In this document: one piece after another, positions 1 through 8,239 of the stretch | How positions within the stretch are numbered: the stretch's first letter is position 1 | How the letters are laid out: each line of letters starts with the position of its first letter | Assembly: GCA_019634915.1 (NCBI GenBank) | Contig: JAHCAN010000001.1 | Location: 100,063-164,062 of the forward strand | Reading direction: 5' to 3' | Length of the DNA stretch: 64,000 nucleotides | DNA from: Steroidobacteraceae bacterium | GTDB lineage: Bacteria; Pseudomonadota; Gammaproteobacteria; Steroidobacterales; Steroidobacteraceae | Position numbers and translations under genes: made by a program | Notes under the pieces: model-generated | What the model was told of the DNA's origin: nothing | Databases searched by the model: none | Seen by the model: only the letters and a program-made list of their open reading frames with translations

Positions 1-155
1 CTGACCCCTGATCGCAGTCGAAACGGTCTTGCAGACGGGACGCTCTGTCGGCGCCGTAAATGCAGGTCGAACAGGCAACGATCGGCGCGCAGCATACCAC
101 AGGGCGGAAAACCCCAGCATTTTCAATTCTTCAACCCCCTCCTTCCGGCCGGACA

Positions 156-183
156 GGGGGTCGAAGGGGGGCCAGGGGGGGGG
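156..183 (+). repeat. Guanine runs (potential G-quadruplex) at the 3' end of folE
   Basis: Three uninterrupted G runs of 5, 6 and 9 bases (156-160, 166-171, 175-183) lie immediately beyond the folE stop codon. The spacers are 3-5 bases, and the 9-base run can supply two tracts, so a four-tract quadruplex is possible on the plus strand. On the folE mRNA strand the same stretch is C-rich. Upstream (135-160) a C5...G5 inverted repeat around TCCGGCCGGA could act as a weak terminator for folE, although no U tract follows. The rest of positions 1-184 shows no gene I can support. Confidence 0.5.
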
Positions 184-184
184 C

Positions 185-766
185 TCAGGACCGGGGGTGG
201 CCGTCGATCTCGATGAACCGGAGGAATTCGGCCCGGGTCCGGGGGTCCTCCCGGAAGGTGCCGGTCATGTGGCTGGTGACCATCGAGACCCCCCGCTTGT
301 GCACCCCCCGGGTGGTCATGCACTCGTGGGTGGCGTCGATCACGACCCCCACCCCGCGGGGCTTCAGGACGTCCTCGATGCACTGGGCGATCTGGGCGGT
401 CAGCTTCTCCTGCACCTGGAAGCGCCGCGCGTAGCCCTCGACGACCCGGGCAAGCTTGCTGATGCCGACGACCTTGTCGCTCGGCAGGTAGCCGACGTGC
501 GCGCGGCCGATGATCGGCGCCATGTGGTGCTCGCAATGCGACTCGAACTCGATGTTCCGCAGCACGATCAGCTCGTCGTAGCCGCCGACCTCCTCGAACG
601 TGCGCCGCAGATCCTCGCCGGGATCGTGCGCATAGCCCGAGAACCAGTCGCCGTAGGCATCGACGACGCGCCGCGGCGTATCGAGCAGGCCCTCGCGCGT
701 CGGGTCCTCGCCCGCCCAGCGCAGCAATGTCCTGACGGCCTCCTCGGCCTCGTCGCGTGTCACCAT
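185..766 (-). CDS. folE: GTP cyclohydrolase I (FolE)
   Basis: This is a cytoplasmic enzyme that converts GTP to 7,8-dihydroneopterin triphosphate, the first step of folate and tetrahydrobiopterin synthesis. The 193-residue protein has the usual length of the single-domain bacterial family. The zinc-site motif [10 protein letters not shown] and the later [12 protein letters not shown] motif, which carries the second zinc cysteine, are both intact. The ATG at 766 is preceded by GGAGG about 7 bases upstream, which fixes the start; the much longer open frame upstream is antisense to the next gene. The last ~70 codons (185 to about 405) use ACC, CGG, CCC and GGG almost exclusively, whereas the first part uses ACG, CGC, CCG and GGC as the neighbouring genes do. 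This hints at a recombinant 3' end. The gene is divergent from the trans-sulfuration gene. Confidence 0.95.
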   Translation of the reverse strand: MVTRDEAEEAVRTLLRWAGEDPTREGLLDTPRRVVDAYGDWFSGYAHDPGEDLRRTFEEVGGYDELIVLRNIEFESHCEHHMAPIIGRAHVGYLPSDKVVGISKLARVVEGYARRFQVQEKLTAQIAQCIEDVLKPRGVGVVIDATHECMTTRGVHKRGVSMVTSHMTGTFREDPRTRAEFLRFIEIDGHPRS

Positions 767-808
767 CGATGTCCTCCGTCGCCGCTGTCCATCCACTATA
801 CCGGCAGG

Positions 809-817
809 TGCTAGCAT
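809..817 (+). promoter_or_regulatory. Extended -10 promoter element abutting the 824 start codon
   Basis: TGC-TAGCAT matches an extended -10 element and ends only six bases before the ATG at 824. Transcription would therefore begin at or next to the start codon, and no Shine-Dalgarno sequence lies in the gap. The same TGCTAGCAT string recurs before the amidohydrolase gene at 30108-30116. A weaker alternative -10 (TATACC, 797-802) would give a leader of about 13 bases. No convincing -35 is visible. Confidence 0.4.
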
Positions 818-823
818 TGCCGC

Positions 824-2119
824 ATGAGTTACGAGCAGTATCACAAGCGGCGCATCGGCGAGCACGTGCTGCATGCCGAAACCCAGATGATGGGTTACGG
901 CTACGACCCGCAGCTGTCCGAAGGCGCGCTGAAACCACCCGTCTTCCTGACCTCGACCTTCGCGTTCAGGACGGCCGAGGACGGCAAGGCGTTCTTCGAC
1001 TACACCGCCGGCCGGCGCGACGCGCCGCCCGGCCAGGGCGCGGGGCTCGTCTACTCGCGCTTCAACAACCCGAACCTCGAAGTGCTCGAGGACCGGCTCG
1101 CGCTGTGGGAAGGCGGCGAGGCCGCGGCGGTGTTCGCGAGCGGCATGGCCGCGATCTCGACCACGATACTCGCGCACGTGCGCCCGGGCGACGTGATCCT
1201 GATGAGCCAGCCGCTCTACGGCGGCACCGAGACGCTGATCGAGAAGACGCTGCCGAATCTCGGCATCCGCGCGGTCGGCTTCACCGAGGGCTGCAGCGAG
1301 CGCGCGGTGGCCGCGGCGATGGAGGAAGCGCTGCGCGTCGCGAAGGACGCCGGTGGCCGCGTCGCGTTCATCATGACCGAGACACCGGCGAATCCGACCA
1401 ACAGCCTGGTCGACCTCGCGCTGATGCGGCGCACGGCCGACGAGATCGGCCGTCGCCAGGGCGGCGAGCCGCCGCCGGTCGCGGTCGACAACACGTTCCT
1501 CGGCCCGGTCTACCAGCGCCCGCTCGCGCATGGCGCCGATCTCGTACTGTATTCGCTGACGAAATACGTCGGCGGACACTCGGACCTGGTCGCCGGTGGC
1601 CTCGTCGGCTCGAAGGCGGGCATCCGCACGACGCGGTTGCTGCGCAGCGCGCTCGGCACGCAGCTCGATCCGAACACCGCCTGGATGCTGATGCGCTCGC
1701 TCGAGACGATGGCGCTGCGCATGCGGGCGGCGGCGGACAACGCCGCGCAGGTCGCGAAATTCCTCGCCGCCCATCCGCGCGTCAGCGACGTGAACTACCT
1801 TGGCCTGCTCGCGCAGGACGATCCACGCTGGCCGGTGTTCCGGCGCCAGTGCGACAGCGCCGGCTCGACCTTCGCGTTCAAGGTCGGCGACGGCGAGGCG
1901 GACGCGTTTCGCATGCTGAACCGGCTGCAGGTGATGAAGCTCGCGGTGAGCCTCGGCGGCACCGAGACGCTGGTCTCGCATCCGGCCTCGACCACGCATT
2001 CGGGCGTGCCGAAAGCGACCCGCGATCGCTACGGCGTCACCGACGCGATGGTGCGCATCTCGATCGGCATCGAACACCCCGAGGACCTGATCGCCGATCT
2101 CGCGCAGGCGCTCGCCTGA
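824..2119 (+). CDS. PLP-dependent trans-sulfuration enzyme (cystathionine gamma-synthase / methionine gamma-lyase family)
   Basis: This 431-residue protein belongs to the Cys/Met metabolism PLP enzyme family (fold type I). Visible landmarks are the YSRFNNPN segment near residue 77, the cofactor-ring stacking region around FASGMAA (104-110), TETPANP (185-191), the DNTF aspartate (222) and the PLP-binding lysine in [11 protein letters not shown] (Lys247). Such enzymes make cystathionine from an activated homoserine or eliminate thiols from sulfur amino acids. The sequence alone does not settle which. It is longer at the N-terminus than classical MetB. It starts at ATG 824 without a ribosome binding site (see the promoter entry) and ends 15 bp from the convergent tonB gene. 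Family assignment is firm; substrate is not. Confidence 0.9.
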   Translation: MSYEQYHKRRIGEHVLHAETQMMGYGYDPQLSEGALKPPVFLTSTFAFRTAEDGKAFFDYTAGRRDAPPGQGAGLVYSRFNNPNLEVLEDRLALWEGGEAAAVFASGMAAISTTILAHVRPGDVILMSQPLYGGTETLIEKTLPNLGIRAVGFTEGCSERAVAAAMEEALRVAKDAGGRVAFIMTETPANPTNSLVDLALMRRTADEIGRRQGGEPPPVAVDNTFLGPVYQRPLAHGADLVLYSLTKYVGGHSDLVAGGLVGSKAGIRTTRLLRSALGTQLDPNTAWMLMRSLETMALRMRAAADNAAQVAKFLAAHPRVSDVNYLGLLAQDDPRWPVFRRQCDSAGSTFAFKVGDGEADAFRMLNRLQVMKLAVSLGGTETLVSHPASTTHSGVPKATRDRYGVTDAMVRISIGIEHPEDLIADLAQALA

Positions 2120-2134
2120 CACGCGCCCGGCCGC

Positions 2135-2779
2135 TCAGTTGCTCGCGAGCACGTCGCGCAGGCTGAACTCGATCGGCACCGTCACGAGCGCCCGGCGCGC
2201 GAGGCCGTTCTCGCGATAAGGCTTGAAGAGCGCGCGGGCCACGGCCGCGCGGGCCGCCTCGTCGAGCGAGCGATCACCGCTCGAGCGCTCGACGACGACC
2301 TCGAGCGGCACTCCGCTCTCGCCGACCAGCACGCGCAGCAGCACGACGCCCTGCGCGCGCTGCCGGCGCGCCTCGCGCGGATAGTGCGGCTGCGGTGCAC
2401 GCAGGTACTCGACGAACGACACGCGTCGCGGGCCGGCGTCGGCCGGCGGCGCCGTGGTCTCGGCGACCGGGGGCGGCTGCGCGGCCACGGTGATCGCCTG
2501 GCTCGCATCGACCGGCGCCACGTTCAGCAGGACCGGCGGCACCTCGGGCAACCGCAGGTTCGGCTCGACGAGCCGTACCGGCGGCGGCAGGTGGGGTGAC
2601 TCGGCCTCCTGGTCGTCGATGAACGAGACCACGGCCGCGACGGCCGGGGGCCGGGTGACGCCGATGCGCCCGCTGGTCAACAGCAGCAGCAGGCCGACGT
2701 GCACGGCGACGATGACGGCCAGCACGACCGACCGGCGCGCTGCGCGCTCGCGCTGCGGGGCTGCGTTCGAAGGAAGCAT
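2135..2779 (-). CDS. tonB: TonB-type energy transducer
   Basis: This 214-residue inner-membrane protein transmits proton-motive force to outer-membrane TonB-dependent receptors. It has a short cytoplasmic tail, one transmembrane segment at about residues 19-40, a proline-rich periplasmic linker, and a C-terminal TonB domain. That domain starts with [20 protein letters not shown] and ends with the [10 protein letters not shown] region typical of the family. No exbB/exbD lies next to it; the ExbB/D set at 41.6-43.4 kb belongs to another operon. It is divergent from the PiuC-type gene with a Fur-like box between them, so iron control is likely. It probably serves the receptor at 8.2-10.6 kb and perhaps the one at 27.4 kb. 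Confidence 0.92.
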   Translation of the reverse strand: MLPSNAAPQRERAARRSVVLAVIVAVHVGLLLLLTSGRIGVTRPPAVAAVVSFIDDQEAESPHLPPPVRLVEPNLRLPEVPPVLLNVAPVDASQAITVAAQPPPVAETTAPPADAGPRRVSFVEYLRAPQPHYPREARRQRAQGVVLLRVLVGESGVPLEVVVERSSGDRSLDEAARAAVARALFKPYRENGLARRALVTVPIEFSLRDVLASN

Positions 2780-2813
2780 GGCGGCATTTTCCGGGAGCCC
2801 TGTTACAATTGCA

Positions 2814-2832
2814 AATACGAATCCTTCTCATT
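2814..2832. promoter_or_regulatory. Fur-box-like operator between tonB and piuC
   Basis: Read on the minus strand the site is AATGAGAAGGATTCGTATT. Its AATGAGAA half is a standard Fur half-site and the other half is degenerate. It lies 34 bp upstream of the tonB start and 28 bp upstream of the PiuC start, in the only AT-rich patch of this intergenic region, so one Fur dimer could repress both divergent genes. The assignment is by eye, supported by the iron-related genes on both sides. Confidence 0.55.
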
Positions 2833-2860
2833 AACGATCCCGCCCCGCTTCGGAAACCGC

Positions 2861-3541
2861 ATGCTGCTGCAGATACCCGGCGTACTCCGGCCCGACGAAC
2901 TCGCCCATGTCCAGGCCACGCTCGGCGGCGCCGAGTGGGTCGACGGCCGCGTGACGGCCGGGCACCAGTCCGCGAGAGCCAAACACAACAGGCAGCTGCC
3001 CGAGGACTCGGCCGCCGCGCGCGAACTCGGCCGCATCGTGGTCGCGGCGCTCGAACGCCACCCACTGTTCGTCTCGGCCGCGCTGCCGCTCAAGATCTTC
3101 CCGCCGCTCTTCAACCGCTACGAATCCGGCGAGTCTTTCGGCGTGCACATCGACAACGCGATCCGCATGGTGCGCGGCAGTGCGCATCGCGTGCGCACCG
3201 ACCTGTCGGCGACGCTGTTCCTCGGCGAACCGGCCGACTACGACGGCGGCGAACTGGTCATCGAGGACACGTATGGCGCGCACAGCGTCAAACTGCCCGC
3301 CGGCCACCTCGTGCTCTACCCCGCCTCGAGCCTGCACAAGGTGCAGCCGGTCACGCGCGGCGCGCGGATTGCCGCATTCTTCTGGGTGCAGAGCATGATC
3401 CGCGAGGACGCACAGCGTGCGCTGCTGTTCGACCTCGACGGCGCGATCCAGCGCGTCGCCGCGGGCGATGCCGGTCATCCGGCGCTGGTGCAGCTGACCG
3501 GGGTCTACCACAACCTGCTGCGTCGCTGGGCGGACGCCTGA
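2861..3541 (+). CDS. piuC: Fe(II)/2-oxoglutarate-dependent dioxygenase, PiuC/YbiX (PKHX) family
   Basis: This 226-residue protein is full length for the PiuC/YbiX family, whose genes usually accompany catecholate-siderophore receptors such as PiuA or Fiu. The metal site is visible: His96 and Asp98 in FGVHIDN, and His159 in SSLHK. An arginine in the following RGARI segment would bind 2-oxoglutarate. The biochemical substrate of the family is not established; modification of an iron-uptake component is the usual proposal. The start at ATG 2861 matches the family N-terminus (MLLQIPGVL); an in-frame extension upstream would run across the Fur-like box and into tonB. It is divergent from tonB, and the matching receptor lies 5 kb downstream beyond an exporter operon. 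Confidence 0.9.
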   Translation: MLLQIPGVLRPDELAHVQATLGGAEWVDGRVTAGHQSARAKHNRQLPEDSAAARELGRIVVAALERHPLFVSAALPLKIFPPLFNRYESGESFGVHIDNAIRMVRGSAHRVRTDLSATLFLGEPADYDGGELVIEDTYGAHSVKLPAGHLVLYPASSLHKVQPVTRGARIAAFFWVQSMIREDAQRALLFDLDGAIQRVAAGDAGHPALVQLTGVYHNLLRRWADA

Positions 3542-3658
3542 CGCGCGCCGGCGCCTGAGGGCGGCACGCCGGCCGCCGACGCGGCATGCCTTGCCCGCAG
3601 ATCGCGCACGACGTCGACGCGGTCAACGCCGGCGCCGCCCGAACGTTATTCTGGCCAC

Positions 3659-4912
3659 ATGAACCGCAAGAAGCTGCTCGCGGCCGCCGCCACGGTCGTC
3701 GCCATCGTCGCCCTCGCCCTCATCTGGCGCGCCTTCACCCGCGACACCGCCCTGCCCTACCGCTACGCGACGGTCGAGCGCGGCGACATCCGGGCCGCGG
3801 TCGCCGCCACCGGCGCGTTGAGCGCCGTGACGACCGTCCAGGTCGGCACGCAGGTGTCGGGCCGCGTGGTCGCGACCTACGCCGACTTCAACGACCGGGT
3901 GACCAAGGGCCAGCTGATCGCGCGCATCGACCCGACGCTGCTCGAGCAGGCGGTGCGCGATGCGCAGGCGGGTCTCGAGAGGAGCCGCGCGCTGTACCAG
4001 CAGGCGGACGTCGAGTACCAGCGCAATCTCGGCCTGTTCAAGGAGAAGGTGCTGACCGAGATCGAGTTCGACACGACCAGGTTCGCGCGCGAGGTCGCGG
4101 CGGCCAACGTCAAGTCGGCCGAGGTCGCGCTCGAGCGCGCGCGCCAGAACCTCGCCTATACCGAAATCTACGCGCCGATCGACGGCATCGTCGTCGAGCG
4201 CAACGTCGACGTCGGCCAGACCGTGGCCGCGAGCCTGTCGGCGCCGCAGCTGTTCCTGATCGCCAACGATCTGGCGCGCATGCAGATCCTCGCGTCGGTC
4301 GCCGAGAGCGACATCGGCGCGATCCACAAGGGCCAGCCGGTCACCTTCACGGTGCAGGCCTTTCCCGAACAGTCCTTCACCGGCACCGTGCAACAGGTGC
4401 GCCTGCAGTCGACGACCACCGAGAACGTGGTCAACTACACCGTCGTGATCGAAGTGGCGAACCCCGGCGAGAAGCTGCTGCCGGGAATGACCGCGAGCGT
4501 CGATTTCGTGACCGGCGAGGCGAAGGACGTGCTCACTATTCCGAACGCCGCGCTGCGCTTTCGCGCCACCGAGGCGATGCTCGCCGAAGTGCGCAAGGCC
4601 GGCGGCACACAGGGCCAGCGGGCCAGCGGTACGCGGCCGGCCGGCGAGGCGCGCGGCTCCGGCGACGCGCGCGGCACGGGCGAACGGCGGCCCGCCGATC
4701 TCGCGATCCTCTGGTATGTCGACGGCAACGGCCGGCTCGCGCGCCTGCCGGTGCGCACCGGTCTGACCGACGGCCAGCGCACCGAAATCAGCGGCGAGGG
4801 CCTGAAGGAAGGCATGAACGTCATCATCGGCGTCACGCAATCGGGCGCGAGCGCGCAGTCTTCGAGCCCGTTCCAGTCGGCGCCGATGCAGGGCGGGCCG
4901 CGCGGCTTCTGA
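3659..4912 (+). CDS. Periplasmic adaptor (membrane-fusion) subunit of a MacAB-TolC-type exporter
   Basis: This 417-residue HlyD/MacA-family adaptor has an N-terminal membrane anchor at about residues 4-26, a first lipoyl half near [10 protein letters not shown], and an alpha-helical hairpin around residues 95-165. The second lipoyl half is at [19 protein letters not shown], followed by beta-barrel and membrane-proximal domains. A Gly/Arg-rich insert (about 315-350) and a serine-rich tail are less typical. It bridges the inner-membrane ABC transporter to an outer-membrane channel. It is the first gene of a four-gene operon (adaptor, ATPase, permease, TolC) with 11 bp or overlapping junctions. 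Position inside an iron-uptake block suggests the cargo may be a siderophore, as with PvdRT-OpmQ, but this is inference. Confidence 0.9.
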   Translation: MNRKKLLAAAATVVAIVALALIWRAFTRDTALPYRYATVERGDIRAAVAATGALSAVTTVQVGTQVSGRVVATYADFNDRVTKGQLIARIDPTLLEQAVRDAQAGLERSRALYQQADVEYQRNLGLFKEKVLTEIEFDTTRFAREVAAANVKSAEVALERARQNLAYTEIYAPIDGIVVERNVDVGQTVAASLSAPQLFLIANDLARMQILASVAESDIGAIHKGQPVTFTVQAFPEQSFTGTVQQVRLQSTTTENVVNYTVVIEVANPGEKLLPGMTASVDFVTGEAKDVLTIPNAALRFRATEAMLAEVRKAGGTQGQRASGTRPAGEARGSGDARGTGERRPADLAILWYVDGNGRLARLPVRTGLTDGQRTEISGEGLKEGMNVIIGVTQSGASAQSSSPFQSAPMQGGPRGF

Positions 4913-4923
4913 GCGTGCCAGCG

Positions 4924-5673
4924 ATGCCAACCGCCGACATTCCCGTCATCCGCCTGCAGGGCGTCACCAAGGTGTACAGCCCGGGCGAGAACGCGGTCCA
5001 CGCGCTCGCCGGCGTGGACCTCGAGATCCGGCGCGGCGAGCTGGTCGCGATCATGGGCGCGTCGGGCTCGGGCAAGTCGACGATGATGAACATCCTCGGC
5101 TGCCTCGACACGCCGACCGCCGGGCGCTACGAGCTCGACGGCATCGACATTACCGGCCTGACGAAGAACGCGCTCGCCGACCTGCGCAGCCTGAAGATCG
5201 GCTTCGTGTTCCAGGGCTTCAACCTGCTCGCGCGCACGACCGCGCTCGAGAACGTCGAGCTGCCGCTGCTGTACGACCGCGCAGGCCGCTTCGCGCCGGC
5301 CGCCTCGCCGGCGCCCGAGGCGCTGCGGCGCGTCGGCCTCGGCGAGCGCATGCACCACGTGCCGAGCCAGCTGTCGGGCGGCCAGCAGCAGCGCGTCGCG
5401 ATCGCGCGCGCGCTGGTCACGAACCCGTCGCTGATCCTCGCCGACGAGCCGACCGGCAATCTCGACAGCCACACCTCGCTCGAGATCATGGCGCTGTTCC
5501 AGGAGCTGAACGCGCAGGGCATCACGATCGTGCTCGTCACGCACGAGCCCGACATCGCCGCACACGCGCACCGCGTGATCGAGATGCGCGACGGGCACAT
5601 CGTGCGCGATGCGCGGGTCGATGCGCCGCTGGATGCCGCGGCCGAGCTCGCGCAGCTGCAGGTGGCCTCGTGA
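4924..5673 (+). CDS. ABC transporter ATP-binding protein, MacB/LolD type
   Basis: This 249-residue nucleotide-binding subunit has Walker [10 protein letters not shown] at about residues 45-53, a Q-loop in VFQGFN, the ABC signature LSGGQQQR, Walker [14 protein letters not shown], and the H-loop histidine in LVTHE. It powers the type VII (MacB-like) permease encoded next. In classical MacB the ATPase and permease are fused; here they are separate genes overlapping by four bases (GTGA). ATG 4924 fits the family start; a GTG at 4915 is possible but less well placed. Confidence 0.93.
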   Translation: MPTADIPVIRLQGVTKVYSPGENAVHALAGVDLEIRRGELVAIMGASGSGKSTMMNILGCLDTPTAGRYELDGIDITGLTKNALADLRSLKIGFVFQGFNLLARTTALENVELPLLYDRAGRFAPAASPAPEALRRVGLGERMHHVPSQLSGGQQQRVAIARALVTNPSLILADEPTGNLDSHTSLEIMALFQELNAQGITIVLVTHEPDIAAHAHRVIEMRDGHIVRDARVDAPLDAAAELAQLQVAS

Positions 5674-6887
5674 AGGCCTCGGCGCTGGTCCGCATCGCGA
5701 CGCAGAGCATTCTGCGCAACAAGATGCGCACGCTGCTGACGATGCTCGGCATCGTGATCGGCGTCGCCGCGGTGATCGTGATGGTCGCGGTCGGCCAGGG
5801 CGCGCAGGCGAACATCGAGGCGCAGATCCGCGGCCTCGGCACCAACATGCTGATGGTGATGGCCGGCTCGAGCAGCCAGGGCGGCGTGAGCCAGGGCGCG
5901 GCGACGTTCAACCGCCTGACGATCGAGGACGCCGAGAAGCTCGAGCGCGAGGCGACGCTGCTGGCGGCGGTCTCGCCGGTCGTGTTCTCGCGCGGCCAGA
6001 TCATCGGCGGCGCCGGCAACTGGCGCACCGCGATCATCGGCGCCGCGCCGAACTACCAGACGATCCGCGACTGGCCGGTCGACAGCGGCAGCTTCTTCTC
6101 GGCCGCCGACCTGCGTTCGGTGCGTCGTGTGACCGTGCTCGGCCGCACGGTCGCGAACGCGCTGTTCCCCGACGCCGACCCCGTGGGCCAGCAAATCCGC
6201 GTGCGCAACGTGCCGTTCACCGTGATCGGCGTGCTCACGGCGAAGGGCCAGACCGCCGGCGGCAACGACCAGGACGACACGATCCTGATCCCGTACACGA
6301 CCGCGCGCGCCTACCTCTCCGGCCACTTCCGCATCGGCCAGATCATCGCGAGCACGTTCTCGCCCGGCGACATCCCGGCCGCGCAACAGGAGATCCGCGC
6401 GATCATGCGCGAGTCGCACCGCATCCCGGACGGCGACGACGACGACTTCACGATCAGGAACCAGGACGACATCGCGGCCGCGGCGCAGGGCACCACGCGC
6501 GTGATGTCGCTGCTGCTGGCCGCGATCGCGTCGATCTCGCTGCTGGTCGGCGGCATCGGCATCATGAACATCATGCTGGTATCGGTCACCGAGCGCACGC
6601 GCGAGATCGGCATCCGCATGGCGATCGGCGCGCGCGGCAGCGACGTGATGGCGCAGTTCCTCGTCGAGAGCATCGTGATCAGCCTGGTCGGCGGGCTGAT
6701 CGGGCTCGCGCTCGGCTTCGCGAGCGGCGTGCTGCTCGCGCACCTGACCGGCTGGGCGGTCGCGATGTCGCCACAGGCCGCGCTGATCGCGATCGCGTTC
6801 TCGGCCGCCGTCGGCGTGTTCTTCGGCTTCTATCCCGCGCGCAAGGCCGCCGCGCTCGATCCGATCCAGGCGCTCCGCTATGAATGA
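5670..6887 (+). CDS. ABC transporter permease, MacB type
   Basis: This 405-residue inner-membrane permease has the MacB topology. There is one membrane helix at about residues 18-42 after the [20 protein letters not shown] motif, then a large periplasmic MacB_PCD domain (about 50-270). Three C-terminal helices follow, including the FtsX-like core with [20 protein letters not shown]. It drives substrate from the periplasm through the adaptor into TolC rather than across the inner membrane. The GTG start overlaps the ATPase stop, and its 3' end overlaps the TolC gene by eight bases, indicating translational coupling. Confidence 0.93.
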   Translation: MKASALVRIATQSILRNKMRTLLTMLGIVIGVAAVIVMVAVGQGAQANIEAQIRGLGTNMLMVMAGSSSQGGVSQGAATFNRLTIEDAEKLEREATLLAAVSPVVFSRGQIIGGAGNWRTAIIGAAPNYQTIRDWPVDSGSFFSAADLRSVRRVTVLGRTVANALFPDADPVGQQIRVRNVPFTVIGVLTAKGQTAGGNDQDDTILIPYTTARAYLSGHFRIGQIIASTFSPGDIPAAQQEIRAIMRESHRIPDGDDDDFTIRNQDDIAAAAQGTTRVMSLLLAAIASISLLVGGIGIMNIMLVSVTERTREIGIRMAIGARGSDVMAQFLVESIVISLVGGLIGLALGFASGVLLAHLTGWAVAMSPQAALIAIAFSAAVGVFFGFYPARKAAALDPIQALRYE

Positions 6888-8226
6888 CACGACCCGCATG
6901 CTCACGGCCAGCCTCGCGGCGCTGCTCGTCGGCGGCTTCGCCGCCGCGGCGCTCGCGCAGGATGCGCCGCGCGAGACCCGCATCATCACGTTCGACCAGG
7001 CGATCGAAATCGCCCTGCAGCAGAACGACGTGCTGCGCAGCGCGCGCAACGCCGCGGCGCTCGGCGAGCTCGGCGTCGACCAGGCGCGCACCGGTTTCCT
7101 GCCGGACCTCGGGCTGAGCGCGCGCACCAGCCGCGACTTCGATCGCGACGACACGAACCAGACGACTTCGCTGAACCTGTCGTCGGGCGTCACGCTGTTC
7201 GACGGCTTCGCCAATACCGCGGGCCTGAAGGCCGCGAAGCTCGCGAGCCGGGCAAGCGGCGCGGACCTCGCGCGCACCGGCGAGACCGTGATCTTCACCG
7301 TGGCGACCGACTTCCTCGCGCTCGTGCAGAGCCAGGAGCAGCTGCGCGTGCAGCGCGAGAATCTCGCCGCGCAGGTGGCGCTCGGCAAGCAGATCGACGC
7401 CTACGTGCGCGCCGGCGCCCGCACGATCGCCGACCAGTACCAGCAGGAGGCGAACGTCGCGAGCGCGAAGCTCGCGGTCGTCGAGGCCGAGCGCGCCGCG
7501 GAGCTCGCCAAGGTCGACGTGATCCTGACGCTGCAGCTCGATCCGCGCGGCACCTACGAATTCGTCGCGCCAGCCGTCGGCCAGCCGGGCGCCGACGCGC
7601 TCGAGCCGCTCGATGCGCTGATCGCGCGCGCCTGGGCCGCGCGCGCCGATGTCGCGGCCGGCGAAGCGCGGGCCGAGGCCGCCCTGCAGGACATCCGCGT
7701 CGCGAAGTCCGGCCGCTGGCCGGTGGTCGGCCTGTCGGCCGGTTACGGCTCGTCGTTCTCGTCGGACGTCGCGCCGTCGTGGAACGACCAGCTCGACGAC
7801 AACCGTGGCGGCGCCGTCGGCCTCACGGTCACGATGCCGCTGTACGATCGCGGCGCGACGCGGATCGCGACGCGGCGCGCCGAGCTGGCCGCCGACAACG
7901 CGCAGATCGCGCTCGACAGCCTGCGCCAGCAGGTCGGCTCGCAGGTGCGCCGCGCCGTGCTCGATCTCGAGTCGGCGCGGGAGCAGCTGCTCACGTCCGA
8001 GGCGCAACAGCGCGCCGCGGCGCGCGCGCTCGAAGTGACCGAGCAGCGCTACCGCGCGGGCGCCGCCACCCTGGTCGAGCTGACGCAGTCGCGCGCGACC
8101 CAGGTGCAGGCCGCGGGCGCCTACGTCACCGCGAAATACGAAGTGGAGTTCCAGCGGCGCCTGCTCGACTACTACGTCGGCGGCCTGACCGCCGAGCGCG
8201 TGCGCTTCGAACAGGCGCCCGACTGA
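6880..8226 (+). CDS. TolC-family outer-membrane channel protein
   Basis: This 448-residue precursor has an N-terminal signal peptide (cleavage probably after ALAQ, about residue 27). Two homologous OEP repeats follow, each with long alpha-helical barrel stretches, consistent with a trimeric TolC-like exit duct of normal length. It starts inside the last codons of the permease gene, completing an adaptor-ATPase-permease-channel operon. The stop is 13 bp from the convergent receptor gene. No separate promoter is apparent. Confidence 0.9.
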   Translation: MNDTTRMLTASLAALLVGGFAAAALAQDAPRETRIITFDQAIEIALQQNDVLRSARNAAALGELGVDQARTGFLPDLGLSARTSRDFDRDDTNQTTSLNLSSGVTLFDGFANTAGLKAAKLASRASGADLARTGETVIFTVATDFLALVQSQEQLRVQRENLAAQVALGKQIDAYVRAGARTIADQYQQEANVASAKLAVVEAERAAELAKVDVILTLQLDPRGTYEFVAPAVGQPGADALEPLDALIARAWAARADVAAGEARAEAALQDIRVAKSGRWPVVGLSAGYGSSFSSDVAPSWNDQLDDNRGGAVGLTVTMPLYDRGATRIATRRAELAADNAQIALDSLRQQVGSQVRRAVLDLESAREQLLTSEAQQRAAARALEVTEQRYRAGAATLVELTQSRATQVQAAGAYVTAKYEVEFQRRLLDYYVGGLTAERVRFEQAPD

Positions 8227-8239
8227 AACCCCGCGCGGC

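Noticed and set aside
1-135. Partial gene on the minus strand running out of the window start
   Set aside because: Short open frames exist, but none has a ribosome binding site or recognisable protein sequence.
185-2122. 645-residue minus-strand frame with FolE at its C-terminus (possible fusion)
   Set aside because: The N-terminal two thirds is antisense to the trans-sulfuration gene; the FolE part has its own ATG and ribosome binding site.
3659-8226. Macrolide resistance (MacAB)
   Set aside because: Family-level similarity only; the context is iron acquisition and no resistance function can be inferred.
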